A DNA stretch of 64,000 nucleotides from Arthrobacter luteolus NBRC 107841 (GTDB taxonomy: Bacteria > Actinomycetota > Actinomycetes > Actinomycetales > Micrococcaceae), in assembly GCF_001552075.1 (NCBI RefSeq), contig NZ_BCQM01000001.1, positions 620,001-684,000 on the forward strand. Direction: 5' to 3'. Positions 17,364 through 27,000 of the stretch are shown piece by piece. Position 1 is the stretch's first letter. Each line of letters begins with the position of its first letter. The notes under the pieces were generated by a model. That model was not told the DNA's origin. It saw nothing but the letters and a program-made list of their open reading frames with translations, and searched no databases. The position numbers and the translations under genes are program-made.

Positions 17364-17918
17364 ATGGCAGATCCCGAACTTCGACAGCGCATCGGTGAAG
17401 CAGTCCGCAGGGAACGGTTCCGCCTGGGCTGGAGCGCCGCCGAGCTGGCCCGGCGGGCGGGTGTCTCGAAGGGGAACCTGTCACAGCTCGAATCGGGAGC
17501 GGGCAACCCCACGGTTGAGACGCTCTGGGCCCTCAGCGATGCACTCGGGCTTCCGTTCTCGGCGCTGGTGGATCCCGGCACCGCCGGGCCAACCCTGGTC
17601 AGGGCCCAGGCAGGCCAGGAGGTTCCCGCTGCAGAGGCCAGCTACAACGCGTCGCTTCTCTCCGCCTGCCCGCCCGGGGCACGGCGGGACCTCTACCTGG
17701 TGAAGGCCGAGCCCGGCGAGGCACGGCGGTCCGCCCCCCACCAGCCAGGCACCATCGAGCACGTGGTCCTTATGACCGGATCCGCCGACGTCGGCCCCGA
17801 AACGGACGCCGTCCTGCTGCAGCCCGGGGACTACCTGGCGTACCGCGGCGATGCACCGCATGTCTTTGCCGCCAGGGAACCCGGAACAACAGCGATCATC
17901 GTGTCCGAACTGCGCTGA
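17364..17918 (+). CDS. XRE-type regulator with C-terminal cupin domain
   Basis: Protein of 184 residues. HTH_3 domain at about 3-62 (LGWSAAELARRAGVSKGNLSQLESGAGNPTVETLWALSDAL); cupin_2 domain at about 110-180 (APHQPGTIEHVVLMTGSADVG...LLQPGDYLAYRGDAPHVFAA), probably binding a small effector. I start at the ATG at 17364, which follows TATAGT by 6 bases, so the mRNA is probably leaderless; the upstream open frame lies in the promoter. Likely controls azlCD and itself, judged from the shared divergent operator. The ligand may be the exported amino acid; this is inference. Confidence 0.88.
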   Translation: MADPELRQRIGEAVRRERFRLGWSAAELARRAGVSKGNLSQLESGAGNPTVETLWALSDALGLPFSALVDPGTAGPTLVRAQAGQEVPAAEASYNASLLSACPPGARRDLYLVKAEPGEARRSAPHQPGTIEHVVLMTGSADVGPETDAVLLQPGDYLAYRGDAPHVFAAREPGTTAIIVSELR

Positions 17919-17934
17919 GAGTCTGCGCGGCGCG

Positions 17935-18699
17935 CTACTGCTGCAGCAGTTCCACCGGCACAGCGTACGTAATCACCACGGCGAGCAGGTTCTTGGCGGC
18001 ATGCACGGCGTAGGAGAGCATGAAGTTGTTCCCCGCCCAGACGTAGACGCCCACCAGCACCGCTCCCATCGCCAGGTACGGCACCAGGACGGGCAGGGAA
18101 AACTCGGCCTCCCCCACCACATGGATGCCGGAGAACAGCAGGAGCGAGAGCAGGCAGCACACCCAGAGATTCCACCGCCGGGACAGCTTGCCAATCAGCA
18201 GGTGCCGGAAGATGTACTCCTCCACAAACGGTGCCAGCACCACAAACAACGGAACAACCAGCCACGGGGACACGGAAACCAGCAGGCTCTGGGCAGCTTC
18301 CTGGTTGACGGCGGTCTGCGGCGGACCGGTCAGCAGCACCAGGATCATGGTCGCCACCAGCATGGCGACCACACTCAACGGGATGACGCCCAACGTCAGC
18401 CACGGCCGGGTTGCGAGGATCCGGGTCTCACGTACCACGTAGCTGCGGGCGGCAGCAAAGGCCAGGACCGCCCCCACCAGATAGAACGTAAAGTTCACCG
18501 CATAGGAAGCCAGGACTGGATCCGGGATGACGGCGGTGACTGCCAGGGCCGCAGGCGTCACTGTCAACAGCAGCAGCGCCACTACGTAGTAGCCCAGCGC
18601 TGCGCCGTCGGCCCGGGTGAACCGGTAGCTCAGCGGGGGTTCCTGCAGGACCGCCCGGCGTCGATCTGCGGGCCGGGCCGGGAAGTCAGGGGTTGCCAT
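17935..18699 (-). CDS. CPBP-family intramembrane metalloprotease
   Basis: Membrane protein of 254 residues with about seven helices. The CPBP/Abi motifs are EEYIFRHLLIGKL (glutamate pair and Arg, about 172-184), FSGIHV with its His (near 200) and the C-terminal NNFMLSYAVHAAKNL. The start is the ATG at 18699, with TACTGT 6 bases upstream, giving a probable leaderless mRNA. In other bacteria the family covers prenyl-protein endopeptidases and bacteriocin-immunity proteins; nothing nearby indicates a bacteriocin. Confidence 0.85.
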   Translation of the reverse strand: MATPDFPARPADRRRAVLQEPPLSYRFTRADGAALGYYVVALLLLTVTPAALAVTAVIPDPVLASYAVNFTFYLVGAVLAFAAARSYVVRETRILATRPWLTLGVIPLSVVAMLVATMILVLLTGPPQTAVNQEAAQSLLVSVSPWLVVPLFVVLAPFVEEYIFRHLLIGKLSRRWNLWVCCLLSLLLFSGIHVVGEAEFSLPVLVPYLAMGAVLVGVYVWAGNNFMLSYAVHAAKNLLAVVITYAVPVELLQQ

Positions 18700-18814
18700 C
18701 AATCCACAGTATCGGCCCGGGTCCCGGCAGGCATCACCCCGCCGGATCCGGGAGCCCGACGGCGCCACAGTCCGGAAGCGCTACGGCGCACACAGCAGCG
18801 CCGGGGTGATCAGC

Positions 18815-19540
18815 TCAGCGCTGGTGGATATCGTCATCTCCTGCGTGTTCGGTGACCGGTGCGCCCGCTCCGGCCAGGTGGTCGACCACGTTGAACACCG
18901 CCGCTTCCCAGGTTCCGGTGCCGGTTGGCCGGACCAGCCGGGTCACGGATCCGTTCCGGATGCTGCTTGTGGCAGCGATGTCCAGCAGCTCCGCTTCCAG
19001 CAGACCCTCACAGACATAGCGCATCAGCAGGATCACGGCATCGTGGCAGATCACTGCCACCCGCCGCCCGTCCTCGGCGTCGTCCAGGTCCCGCAGCAGC
19101 GAGCGCAGCCGCAGCGCAACGTCCGCCCAGGACTCTCCGCCGGGCGGCCGGTAGGCAAATTTGCCCAGCCACTGCTTCCGCTGCGCTTCGACGGGATAAC
19201 GGGCGGCCACACCGGCGGATGTGAGCAGGTCAAGGATTCCGAGCTCCCGGTCGCGCAGGCGTTCATCGATCCGGTACGGCGCCAGCCCGGCCAGATCCGC
19301 GGTCTGCCGGGCGCGAAGATAGGGCGAGCACCAGACGGATTCCGGCCGCTCCCGCTCAGGCAGTCCGGCCAGCCACACCCCCAGCGCCCGGGCCTGCTGC
19401 GTCCCCGCCTCACTGAGCGGCACCTCCGCGTCCCGCAGGCCGACGTCGATGACCTCCGCCCCAGTGAGCTGCGCATGGGTGGCAGCAACGTTGCCCGCGC
19501 TTTCACCGTGCCGGAGGAGGATCAGCTCTGTTGCACCCAT
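18815..19540 (-). CDS. Histidine phosphatase family protein
   Basis: Protein of 241 residues with the phosphoglycerate-mutase-like fold. Catalytic RHGE lies at residues 10-13 (LILLRHGESAGN), the second Arg in SPYLRARQTA near 72-81 and the second His in VAVICHDAVI near 162-171. Cytoplasmic, with no signal peptide. Sequence around GESW and DRELG fits broad-specificity phosphatases; the physiological substrate is not evident. It ends the run of minus-strand genes before the CPBP protease. Confidence 0.87.
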   Translation of the reverse strand: MGATELILLRHGESAGNVAATHAQLTGAEVIDVGLRDAEVPLSEAGTQQARALGVWLAGLPERERPESVWCSPYLRARQTADLAGLAPYRIDERLRDRELGILDLLTSAGVAARYPVEAQRKQWLGKFAYRPPGGESWADVALRLRSLLRDLDDAEDGRRVAVICHDAVILLMRYVCEGLLEAELLDIAATSSIRNGSVTRLVRPTGTGTWEAAVFNVVDHLAGAGAPVTEHAGDDDIHQR

Positions 19541-19578
19541 TCGCCCGCCCCTACTCCCGGCCCCGGCTGGGCCAAGGG

Positions 19579-20814
19579 CTAGGTTCCGGCACGGACCCGC
19601 TCATCGGTTTTTCCGCCGTTGCGGACCGTGAAGGTCAGCAGCAGGCCAAGGGCCGCGAAGACGGCCAGCAAGGTGAGGCCCACGAAGTAACTGGAATTCT
19701 CGGCGTCGTAGGTTGCCCCCATGACCAGCGGCGGAAAGTAACCGCCCAGGCCACCCGCGGCGGCGATGATGCCGCCCACAGTCCCCACGTCCCGGACCGG
19801 AGCGGCGCGTCCCACCCAGGCGAACACCCCGCCGGTTCCAAGTCCGAGGAACAGGGCCATCAGCAGGAAGGCCGTCCCGTAAACCCGTTCCTGGCTGGGC
19901 TGGAAGGCCACCACCATGGCCAGCACCACGGTTCCTGCGAAGGAGGTGAGCGTAACGATCTTCGGCCCCACCTTGTCGGCGATGGTGCCGCCAATCGGCC
20001 GGGCGATCACCGCGGCGACGGCGAATCCGGCGGTGCGGGTGCCGGCCGCCGTCGCATCATAGTCATAGACGTTGCCCAGATACGTCGGCAAATAGTTGGA
20101 GAAGGCCACAAACGCGCCGAACACGATGCCGTAGAGGAAGCAGAGCTGCCAGGTCACCTTGAGGGTGAAGGCGTGCCGGATCTTCGGCAGCGTCGGTTCC
20201 GTCGGCCGGCTCCACGCCGGGGATTCGCGCAGCACCAGCCAGCTCACCACGGCCATGGCTGCCACGATGCAGGCGATGATGAGGTGGGTGTTGAAGTACC
20301 CCACACCGCTGACCAGCCGCGGAGTGAAGAACGCGGAAACCGCGGTGCCCACCATCCCGGCACCGAAGACACCGGTGGCGAAGCCTTTGCGGGTGCGGTC
20401 GTACCAGGCCGAGCAGAACGGAATGCCGATCGCGAAGACCGTACCGGCGATGCCCAGGAAAAAAGCGACGACGACGATGAGGGCGTAGCTGCCTGTCTCC
20501 CCGGCCACGGCGGTGAGCAGGACCAGCGGAGCCGTTGTCCCCAGGACGATGGTGAACATCCGCCGGCCGCCGTAGCGGTCCGTCCAGGCGCCAACCGGAA
20601 TCCGGGCGATGGACCCCACGAGGATGGGCATCGCCACCAGGACGGATGCCTGGGTGGGACTCAGGTCCATGGACTGCGTATAGCGGGCAGAGAGCGGACC
20701 GATGATGGTCCAGGCCCAGAATCCGATGGTCGAGGCCACCGTGGCGGTGATGAGGTTCCGGAGTTGCCCGGACTTCAGATCCGGTGCCGCGGAAGGAGCG
20801 GATGAGGCTGCCAT
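19579..20814 (-). CDS. narK: Nitrate/nitrite transporter (MFS, NarK type)
   Basis: Twelve-helix major facilitator of 411 residues. The glycine-rich nitrate signatures are present: TGVFGAGMVGTAVSAFFTPRL (about 142-162) and VGGIIAAAGGLGGYFPPLVMG (about 346-366), plus an Arg in each half. The MFS loop GAWTDRYGGRR is near 74-84. It lies 21 bases after narI, so it is probably in the nar operon and imports nitrate or expels nitrite to match the cytoplasmic active site of NarG. Confidence 0.92.
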   Translation of the reverse strand: MAASSAPSAAPDLKSGQLRNLITATVASTIGFWAWTIIGPLSARYTQSMDLSPTQASVLVAMPILVGSIARIPVGAWTDRYGGRRMFTIVLGTTAPLVLLTAVAGETGSYALIVVVAFFLGIAGTVFAIGIPFCSAWYDRTRKGFATGVFGAGMVGTAVSAFFTPRLVSGVGYFNTHLIIACIVAAMAVVSWLVLRESPAWSRPTEPTLPKIRHAFTLKVTWQLCFLYGIVFGAFVAFSNYLPTYLGNVYDYDATAAGTRTAGFAVAAVIARPIGGTIADKVGPKIVTLTSFAGTVVLAMVVAFQPSQERVYGTAFLLMALFLGLGTGGVFAWVGRAAPVRDVGTVGGIIAAAGGLGGYFPPLVMGATYDAENSSYFVGLTLLAVFAALGLLLTFTVRNGGKTDERVRAGT

Positions 20815-20835
20815 GGCTTTCCTATCTGTGGTTCC

Positions 20836-21669
20836 TCATTGCCGGGGAATGCCCCTGCGGTCCCGGTCCGGGGTGCCCACCGGCGCCCATCCGGGGCGCG
20901 GCGGCTGGGCTCCGGGAACCGGCCGTTTTCCACGGGACCGGTACACGATGTAGGGGCGGAAGAGGTACTGCAGCGGTGCGGTGAAGGCGTGCACCAGCCG
21001 GGTGAAGGGCCAGATGGCAAACAGCGCCAGCCCCCAGAGCGTGTGGATCTTGAAGGACAGGCTCGCCGCGGTCATCGCAGTGATATCGGGCTGGAAAATG
21101 AAGATGGACCGGAACCACGGGGACACCGTCTCCCGGTAGGCGGTGACGTTGTGATCGAAGACCGAAATCATGGTGGTGGCAAGGCCGGCCAGGAGTGCAC
21201 CCAGCAGCACCACGTACATGAATTTGTCGTTCTTGGTGGTGGCCATAAACACCGGGCCGGTGGTCCGCCGGCGGTAGATGAGCAGCACAATGCCCACCAG
21301 GGTGCCGATGCCCGCGACGATCCCGATGCTCAGGGCCATCGCATGGTAGGCATTGTCCGAGATCCCCACCCCCTCGGTCCAGGACCGCGGGATAAGCAGC
21401 CCGACGACGTGCCCGACGATCACCGCCAGGATCCCGAAGTGGAACAGCGGAGAGGCAATCCGCAGGATGCGGGCCTCGTACAGCTGGGAGGAGCGGGTGG
21501 TCCAGCCGAACTGGTCGTACCGGTACCGCCAGATGGACCCGAGGACCAGGATGGCGATCACCACGTACGGCAGGACACCCCAGAGCATCACGTCCCCCAG
21601 GGTGACGTCCACATTTTCCGGCGGAGGTTTTTCCAGGGGAAAGTGAAGCCCGGCGGGTACGGAGCTCAT
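20836..21669 (-). CDS. narI: Respiratory nitrate reductase gamma subunit (cytochrome b)
   Basis: Membrane subunit of 277 residues (five helices) that oxidises menaquinol and passes electrons through two b haems to NarH. Haem ligands are visible as His77 and His87 (FHFGILAVIVGHVVG) and His209 and His227 (HTLWGLALFAIWPFTRLVH), spaced 10 and 18 as in E. coli. A cytoplasmic basic proline-rich tail of about 35 residues is longer than in E. coli NarI. Start overlaps narJ stop by 4 bases. Confidence 0.95.
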   Translation of the reverse strand: MSSVPAGLHFPLEKPPPENVDVTLGDVMLWGVLPYVVIAILVLGSIWRYRYDQFGWTTRSSQLYEARILRIASPLFHFGILAVIVGHVVGLLIPRSWTEGVGISDNAYHAMALSIGIVAGIGTLVGIVLLIYRRRTTGPVFMATTKNDKFMYVVLLGALLAGLATTMISVFDHNVTAYRETVSPWFRSIFIFQPDITAMTAASLSFKIHTLWGLALFAIWPFTRLVHAFTAPLQYLFRPYIVYRSRGKRPVPGAQPPRPGWAPVGTPDRDRRGIPRQ

Positions 21670-22364
21670 GGTGTTTTCCTCTCCGTCAAGGGCAGCAGCC
21701 GCGAGCTGTAGGGCTCCAGCCCCACGGTCTCGGTGGGCGGTCCGTAGCCGGCCGTGCGCATCACGGCCTGGGCGTCCTCGGGTGAGACGCCCGGCAGGGT
21801 GGAGCAGACCAGTGCCAGCACATGCTGATAGGGCAGGTCCGCGTCCTTCAGTGCCAGGCGCAGCAGTTCCAGCGACGGCCGGTAGCGCTGCAGCAGTTCA
21901 TAACCGTCCTTGGCGGAGACCTTGGCGGCGAATTCCAGCACCAGCGGCAGGTAGTCGGGGAGCTCCGTTCCGTCGGGCAGCATCCCGTGCTCCCGGTAGA
22001 TCTCCTTGAACGCGGCCAGTGCTTCACCCCGGCGGCGGGTGTCTCCGTCCGTCCAATACGTCAGGTGCAGGCTGTGCCGTTTGGACAGGTCGAACTCCTG
22101 GACGTACTCCGCCTGTACCTGGGGCAGCGGCCTCGCCGTGAACCAATCGAGGAACTCCTGCATGCCGGGACCGGCGGCTCCGACTTCGGCCAGGCTTTCC
22201 CGCAGGGTCGGAAGCGCCGCGACCAGGTCCTCGTCGGGGTACTCCAGCAGCAGTGCGGCCGCCTGCCGGATCACGGCGCTGCGCCGCGGGGACCGGTCAG
22301 CGTAGGCCTCCGGAGCCACGGTGCCCTTGCCGGGTTTGCCGAGCAGCTTCTCCAGCAGGCTCAT
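21666..22364 (-). CDS. narJ: Nitrate reductase assembly chaperone
   Basis: Protein of 232 residues, all-helical TorD/NarJ-type chaperone needed to load cofactor into NarG and anchor NarGH to NarI. Family segments: LLEYPDEDLVAALP (about 38-51), YVQEFDLSKRHSLHLTYW (about 86-103), RGEALAAFKEIYREHG and LPDYLPLVLEFAA. Start ATG overlaps narH stop by 4 bases. Confidence 0.93.
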   Translation of the reverse strand: MSLLEKLLGKPGKGTVAPEAYADRSPRRSAVIRQAAALLLEYPDEDLVAALPTLRESLAEVGAAGPGMQEFLDWFTARPLPQVQAEYVQEFDLSKRHSLHLTYWTDGDTRRRGEALAAFKEIYREHGMLPDGTELPDYLPLVLEFAAKVSAKDGYELLQRYRPSLELLRLALKDADLPYQHVLALVCSTLPGVSPEDAQAVMRTAGYGPPTETVGLEPYSSRLLPLTERKTP

Positions 22365-24037
22365 GTCCGCTCCCCTCCGTCGCCCTGGCCCGGCGGGAAC
22401 AGCCCCTGTGTGGATCCCCTGCCGTCCCAGTTCAGCAGGTTCACCCGTCCGGTCATGTCCCGGTTCCCGGCCGGGTCATCACCGCGCTGGCGGGCTTCCA
22501 GGGCGTTGAAGTTCTCCACCGCCACCGGCATCGGACGGCCGGAGGCTTCCCCGAACACTCCGGTCTGGCCCATCCCCGGACCGCCCTCTGTATCCAGGGA
22601 ACAGCCGATTTCCTCCAGGTTGTGGGCATCCTCAAGATGCGCATTGGGAATCACGTAGCGTTCCTCGTACTTCGCCACGGCCATCAGCCGGTACATCCGC
22701 ACAATCGCCTCGCCCGTCATCCCCGCGCTCTGGGCGATCGTCTCGTCCGGCGGGTCACCCAGGGTGATGTTGCGCATGTAGGCGCGCATCGCTGCGAGCT
22801 TCCGCAGCACCGAGGTCACAAGGTCCGCGTCCCCCGCGGTGAACAGCTCGGCAAGATATTCCACCGGGATCCGCAGCGAATCGATCGCGCCGAACAGGTT
22901 GCCGGCGTCCTCGCCGTCGTGCCCCGTTTCCTTCAGGACATCAACGATCGGGGAGAGCGGCGGGACATACCAGACCATGGGCATGGTCCGGTATTCCGGG
23001 TGCAGCGGCAGCGCCACCCGCAGTTCCTTCGCCAGGGCGTAGACCGGGGACCGGCGGGCGGCATCCAGCCAGTCCTCCGGAATCCCTTCGGCCCGGGCCG
23101 CGGCGATGACCTCCGGATCGTTCGGATCCATCATCAGGTCCAGCTGGGCCTCGTACAGGTCCTGCTCATTGGGGGTGGCCGCCGCGGCGGTGACCCTGTC
23201 GGCGTCGTACAGGAAGATGCCGATGTACCGCAGCCGGCCCACGCAGGTTTCCGCGCACACCGTAGGGATGCCCACCTCGATGCGGGGATAGCAGAACGTG
23301 CATTTCTCCGCCTTGCCGGAGCGGTGATTGAAGTAGATCTTCTTGTACGGGCAGCCGGTGACGCACTGCCGCCAGCCGCGGCACCTGTCCTGGTCCACCA
23401 GGACTATGCCGTCTTCCTCGCGCTTGTAGATAGCCCCGGACGGGCAGGAGGCCATGCAGGACGGGTTCAGGCAGTGCTCGCAGATCCGCGGCAGGTAGAA
23501 CATGAACGTCTGGTCGAATTCGAACTTGACCTTGTCCTCGGCATCCCGGCGCAGCTTCTCCACCACAGGGTCCCGCTGCGCGAGCTCCGGTGCCCCGCCA
23601 AGACTGTCATCCCAGTTCGCGGACCACTCGATCTTCATGTTGTCCCCGGTGATCAGGGACTTGGGCCGGGCCACCGGAAAATCCCTGCCCGCCGGCGCCT
23701 GGATCAGGTTCTCATAGTCGTAGGTCCAGGGTTCGTAGTAGTCGCTGAGTTCGGGCTGGACCGGGCTGGCGAATAGTCCCATCAGCTTCGCCATCCGGCC
23801 GCCGGACTTCAGCTTCAGGTTTCCGCGGCTGTTCAGCTCCCAGCCGCCCTTCCATTTCTCCTGGTCCTCGTAACGCCGGGGATATCCCTGGCCCGGACGG
23901 GTTTCCACGTTGTTGAACCACACGTATTCGGTTCCGGCACGGTTGGTCCACGCCTGCTTGCAGGTCACCGAGCAGGTGTGGCAGCCGATGCATTTGTCCA
24001 GCGCCATCACCATCGCCACCTGGGCCATGATCCTCAT
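22361..24037 (-). CDS. narH: Nitrate reductase beta subunit (Fe-S electron transfer)
   Basis: Protein of 558 residues carrying three [4Fe-4S] and one [3Fe-4S] cluster. Cys groups: CIGCHTCSVTCKQAW (16-30), CEHCLNPSCMASCPSGAI (about 186-203), CRGWRQCVTGCPYKK (with Trp in place of one Cys, the usual [3Fe-4S] signature) and KCTFCYPRIEVGIPTVCAETC. Start ATG overlaps the narG stop by one base (TGATG) and is preceded by GGAGGTGAG inside narG. Longer than E. coli NarH (512), mostly at the C-terminus. Confidence 0.96.
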   Translation of the reverse strand: MRIMAQVAMVMALDKCIGCHTCSVTCKQAWTNRAGTEYVWFNNVETRPGQGYPRRYEDQEKWKGGWELNSRGNLKLKSGGRMAKLMGLFASPVQPELSDYYEPWTYDYENLIQAPAGRDFPVARPKSLITGDNMKIEWSANWDDSLGGAPELAQRDPVVEKLRRDAEDKVKFEFDQTFMFYLPRICEHCLNPSCMASCPSGAIYKREEDGIVLVDQDRCRGWRQCVTGCPYKKIYFNHRSGKAEKCTFCYPRIEVGIPTVCAETCVGRLRYIGIFLYDADRVTAAAATPNEQDLYEAQLDLMMDPNDPEVIAAARAEGIPEDWLDAARRSPVYALAKELRVALPLHPEYRTMPMVWYVPPLSPIVDVLKETGHDGEDAGNLFGAIDSLRIPVEYLAELFTAGDADLVTSVLRKLAAMRAYMRNITLGDPPDETIAQSAGMTGEAIVRMYRLMAVAKYEERYVIPNAHLEDAHNLEEIGCSLDTEGGPGMGQTGVFGEASGRPMPVAVENFNALEARQRGDDPAGNRDMTGRVNLLNWDGRGSTQGLFPPGQGDGGERT

Positions 24038-27000
24038 CAGTAGCTCACCTCCTGCGAGCGCTTACGGACCACCGAAACGATGTCCCGCTGGTTCCCGGTC
24101 GGGCCGAGGTAGTTGAAAGCCCAGGACAGCTGGGCGTATCCGCCGATCATGTGCGTGGGTTTCACCAGGATCCGGGTGACCGAGTTATGGATGCCGCCGC
24201 GGCGGCCGGTCGCCTCCGATTTAGGCGTATCGATGATCCGTTCCTGGGCGTGGTGGACGTAGACGACGCCGGCGGGCATCCGGCTGCTGACGATCGCCCG
24301 GCCCACCAGCACCCCGTTGGTGTTCACGCATTCCACCCAGTCGTTGTCCGCCACTTCGATCAGGGCCGCGTCCTGCGGGCTCATCCACACTGCCGTTCCG
24401 CCGCGGGACAGCGAGAGCATAAACAGGTTGTCCTGGTATTCCGAGTGGATGGACCATTTGTTGTGCGGGGTCAGGTACCGCACCGCGACGGACAGCTCCC
24501 CCCGGGTGCCGAGCTGGGGCTCCCCGAACAGCCGGTGCATGTCCAGCGGCGGGCGGAAGATCGGCAGGGCCTCCCCCATGTCCCGCATCCAGTCATGATC
24601 CAGGAAGAAGTGCATCCGCCCGGTCAGGGTGTGGAAGGGCTTGAGCCGCTCGATGTTGATGGTGAAGGGTGCGTAGCGCCGGCCACCGGACTCGGAACCG
24701 GACCATTCCGGGGAGGTGATCACCGGCGTCGGCCGGTCCTGGGTGTCCCGGAAGGTGATCAGTTTCTCTTCCATGCCCTCGGCGAGGTCCGCCAGCCGCG
24801 TGCCGGTGCGTTTCTCCAGGGTCTTGAAACCCTGGACGGCCAGTTCGCCGTTGGTGGTCCCGGAGAACAGCAGGATCGCTTCGGCCATCCGGGCATCGGT
24901 GTCGATGGCCGGCCGGCCGCGTGCTGCTCCGGAGTCGAAAACTCCGTGTTTGGCCGCGAGCTGCCGGACCTGCTTCGTCACGTCGAACTTGACGTATTTG
25001 GTGGTCAGTCCCAGCTTGTCGGCCAGCGGTCCCAGGGCGACGAACTTTTCGCCAATCGCGGTGTAGTCCCGTTCCACGAAGGCGAAGGACGGCATGTTCT
25101 TCCCCGGTATCGCCGGAATGTCGGTGCCCTTCCAATCCGGGGCGTGCCCGCCGGGCTGGGCGATTTCGCCGGGAGTGTCATGGGTCAGCGCGGTGGCCAC
25201 CACGTCCGTGCGGACACCCAGGTGCTTTCCGGCCTGGCGGGAGAGCTCCTCAGCGAGCAGCCGGAACAGCTCAAAGTCCGACTTCGCTTCCCACGGCGGC
25301 GAGATCGCCGGAGTGAACGCATGCACGTAGGGGTGCATGTCGGTGGAGGAAAGATCGTACTTCTCGTACCAGGTGGCTGCCGGGAACACGACGTCGGAGA
25401 GCAGGGTGGAGCTGGTCATCCGGAAATCCACGGAGACCAGCAGGTCCAGCTTCCCCTGCGGGGCGTTTTCCCGCCACACCACGTCCTTGGGCCGGGACTC
25501 GCTGTGGTCTTCGCCCATCACGTTGTTCAAGGTGCCGAGCAGGTGCTTCTGGAAGTACTCCTCCCCCTTCGCGGAGGATCCCAGCAGGTTGGAGCGCCAG
25601 AGGACCAGCGTCCGCGGCCAGTTCTCCGGCGCGTCCACGTCCTCCACCGCGAAACGCATGCTGCCTTCCTTGAGCCGGTCCGCCACCCAGCGCGCTTCGG
25701 TCCGGGCCTCGCCGCGGGCGACGCCGGCCGCGGCCTCATCGGCGACGTCAAGGGAGTTTTTGGCGTCGAACTGCGGGAAGAACGGCATCCAGCCCATCCG
25801 GGTGGACTTGGCGACCACATCCGCCGAATGCATCCCGCGCAGATGCCCCTCGGCCAGCGGCGATTGGATCGCATCGGTGGAATAACCGTCGGAGCGGAAC
25901 TGGTCTGTGTGCATGTACCAGAACGCCGTGCCGATCATAAAGCGCGGCGGCCGGTTCCAGTCCCCGGCGGAGGCCATGGTGGCCCAGCCGGTGATCGGCC
26001 GGCATTTTTCCTGGCCCACATAGTGCGCCCAGCCGCCGCCGTTGCGCCCCTCGCAGCCGGTGAGCATCAGCATGGCCAGGATCGAGCGGTAGGTCACGTC
26101 CCCGTGGTACCACTGGCAGATTCCGGCGCCGAGGATGATCATCGAACGGCCCTTGGATTTTTCCGCATTGGCCGCGAATTCCCGGGCGGTGCGGATCACC
26201 GCCGACGGTTTGATCGAGGTCAGTTCCTCCTGCCAGGCGGGGGTGTAGGCGGTGCCGGCGTCCTCGTAACCGGCGGCCCAGTCCCCCGGCAGCCCTTCCC
26301 GGCCCACCCCGTACTGGGCCAGCATCAGGTCGAAAACCGTGGTGACCCGTTTCCCGGCCACTTCCATGACGGGCACGCCGCGGTGCACCACGCTGCCGGT
26401 GCCGGAGGGATCCTCGAAGACCGGAAGGTCCACGGTTCCGGTTTGCCGGGTCCAGGAGGCGGCGTCGGCCAGGGACAGGGCCGGGCGCACACCCTGCAGG
26501 TCAAGGTTCCATTTGCCAGCGTCGTCGTCGTTGTAGCGGAAGCCCAGCGACCCGTTGGGAACCACCGGCTCACCGGTGTCCCGGTTCAGCAGCACCGTCT
26601 TGAACGCGGCGTCCGCTGCCTCCGTGGCCGGGTCAAGGTCCGCTGCGTTGAGGAACTTGCCCGGGACCGTCGTGCCGCCCGGCCCGTCCACCAGGGTCAC
26701 CAGGAACGGCAGGTCGGTGTACTGCACCACATAGTCCTCGAAGAACGGGACGCGCCGGTCCACGAAGTTCTCCTTGAGGATCACGTGGCCCATGGCCATG
26801 GCCAGGGCGGCATCGGAACCGGCCTGGGCAGGCAGCCACTCATCGGCGAACTTGGTGTTGTCCGCGTAGTCGGGGCTGACCGAGACCACCTTGGTTCCCC
26901 GGTAGCGGCCCTCCACCATCCAGTGCGCGTCCGGTGTGCGGGTCACCGGGATGTTCGATCCCCACATCATCAGGTAGGTGGCGTCCCACCAGTCCCCGGA

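Noticed and set aside
17935-18699. Bacteriocin immunity role for the CPBP protease
   Set aside because: No bacteriocin precursor, peptide-modifying enzyme or ABC exporter lies near.
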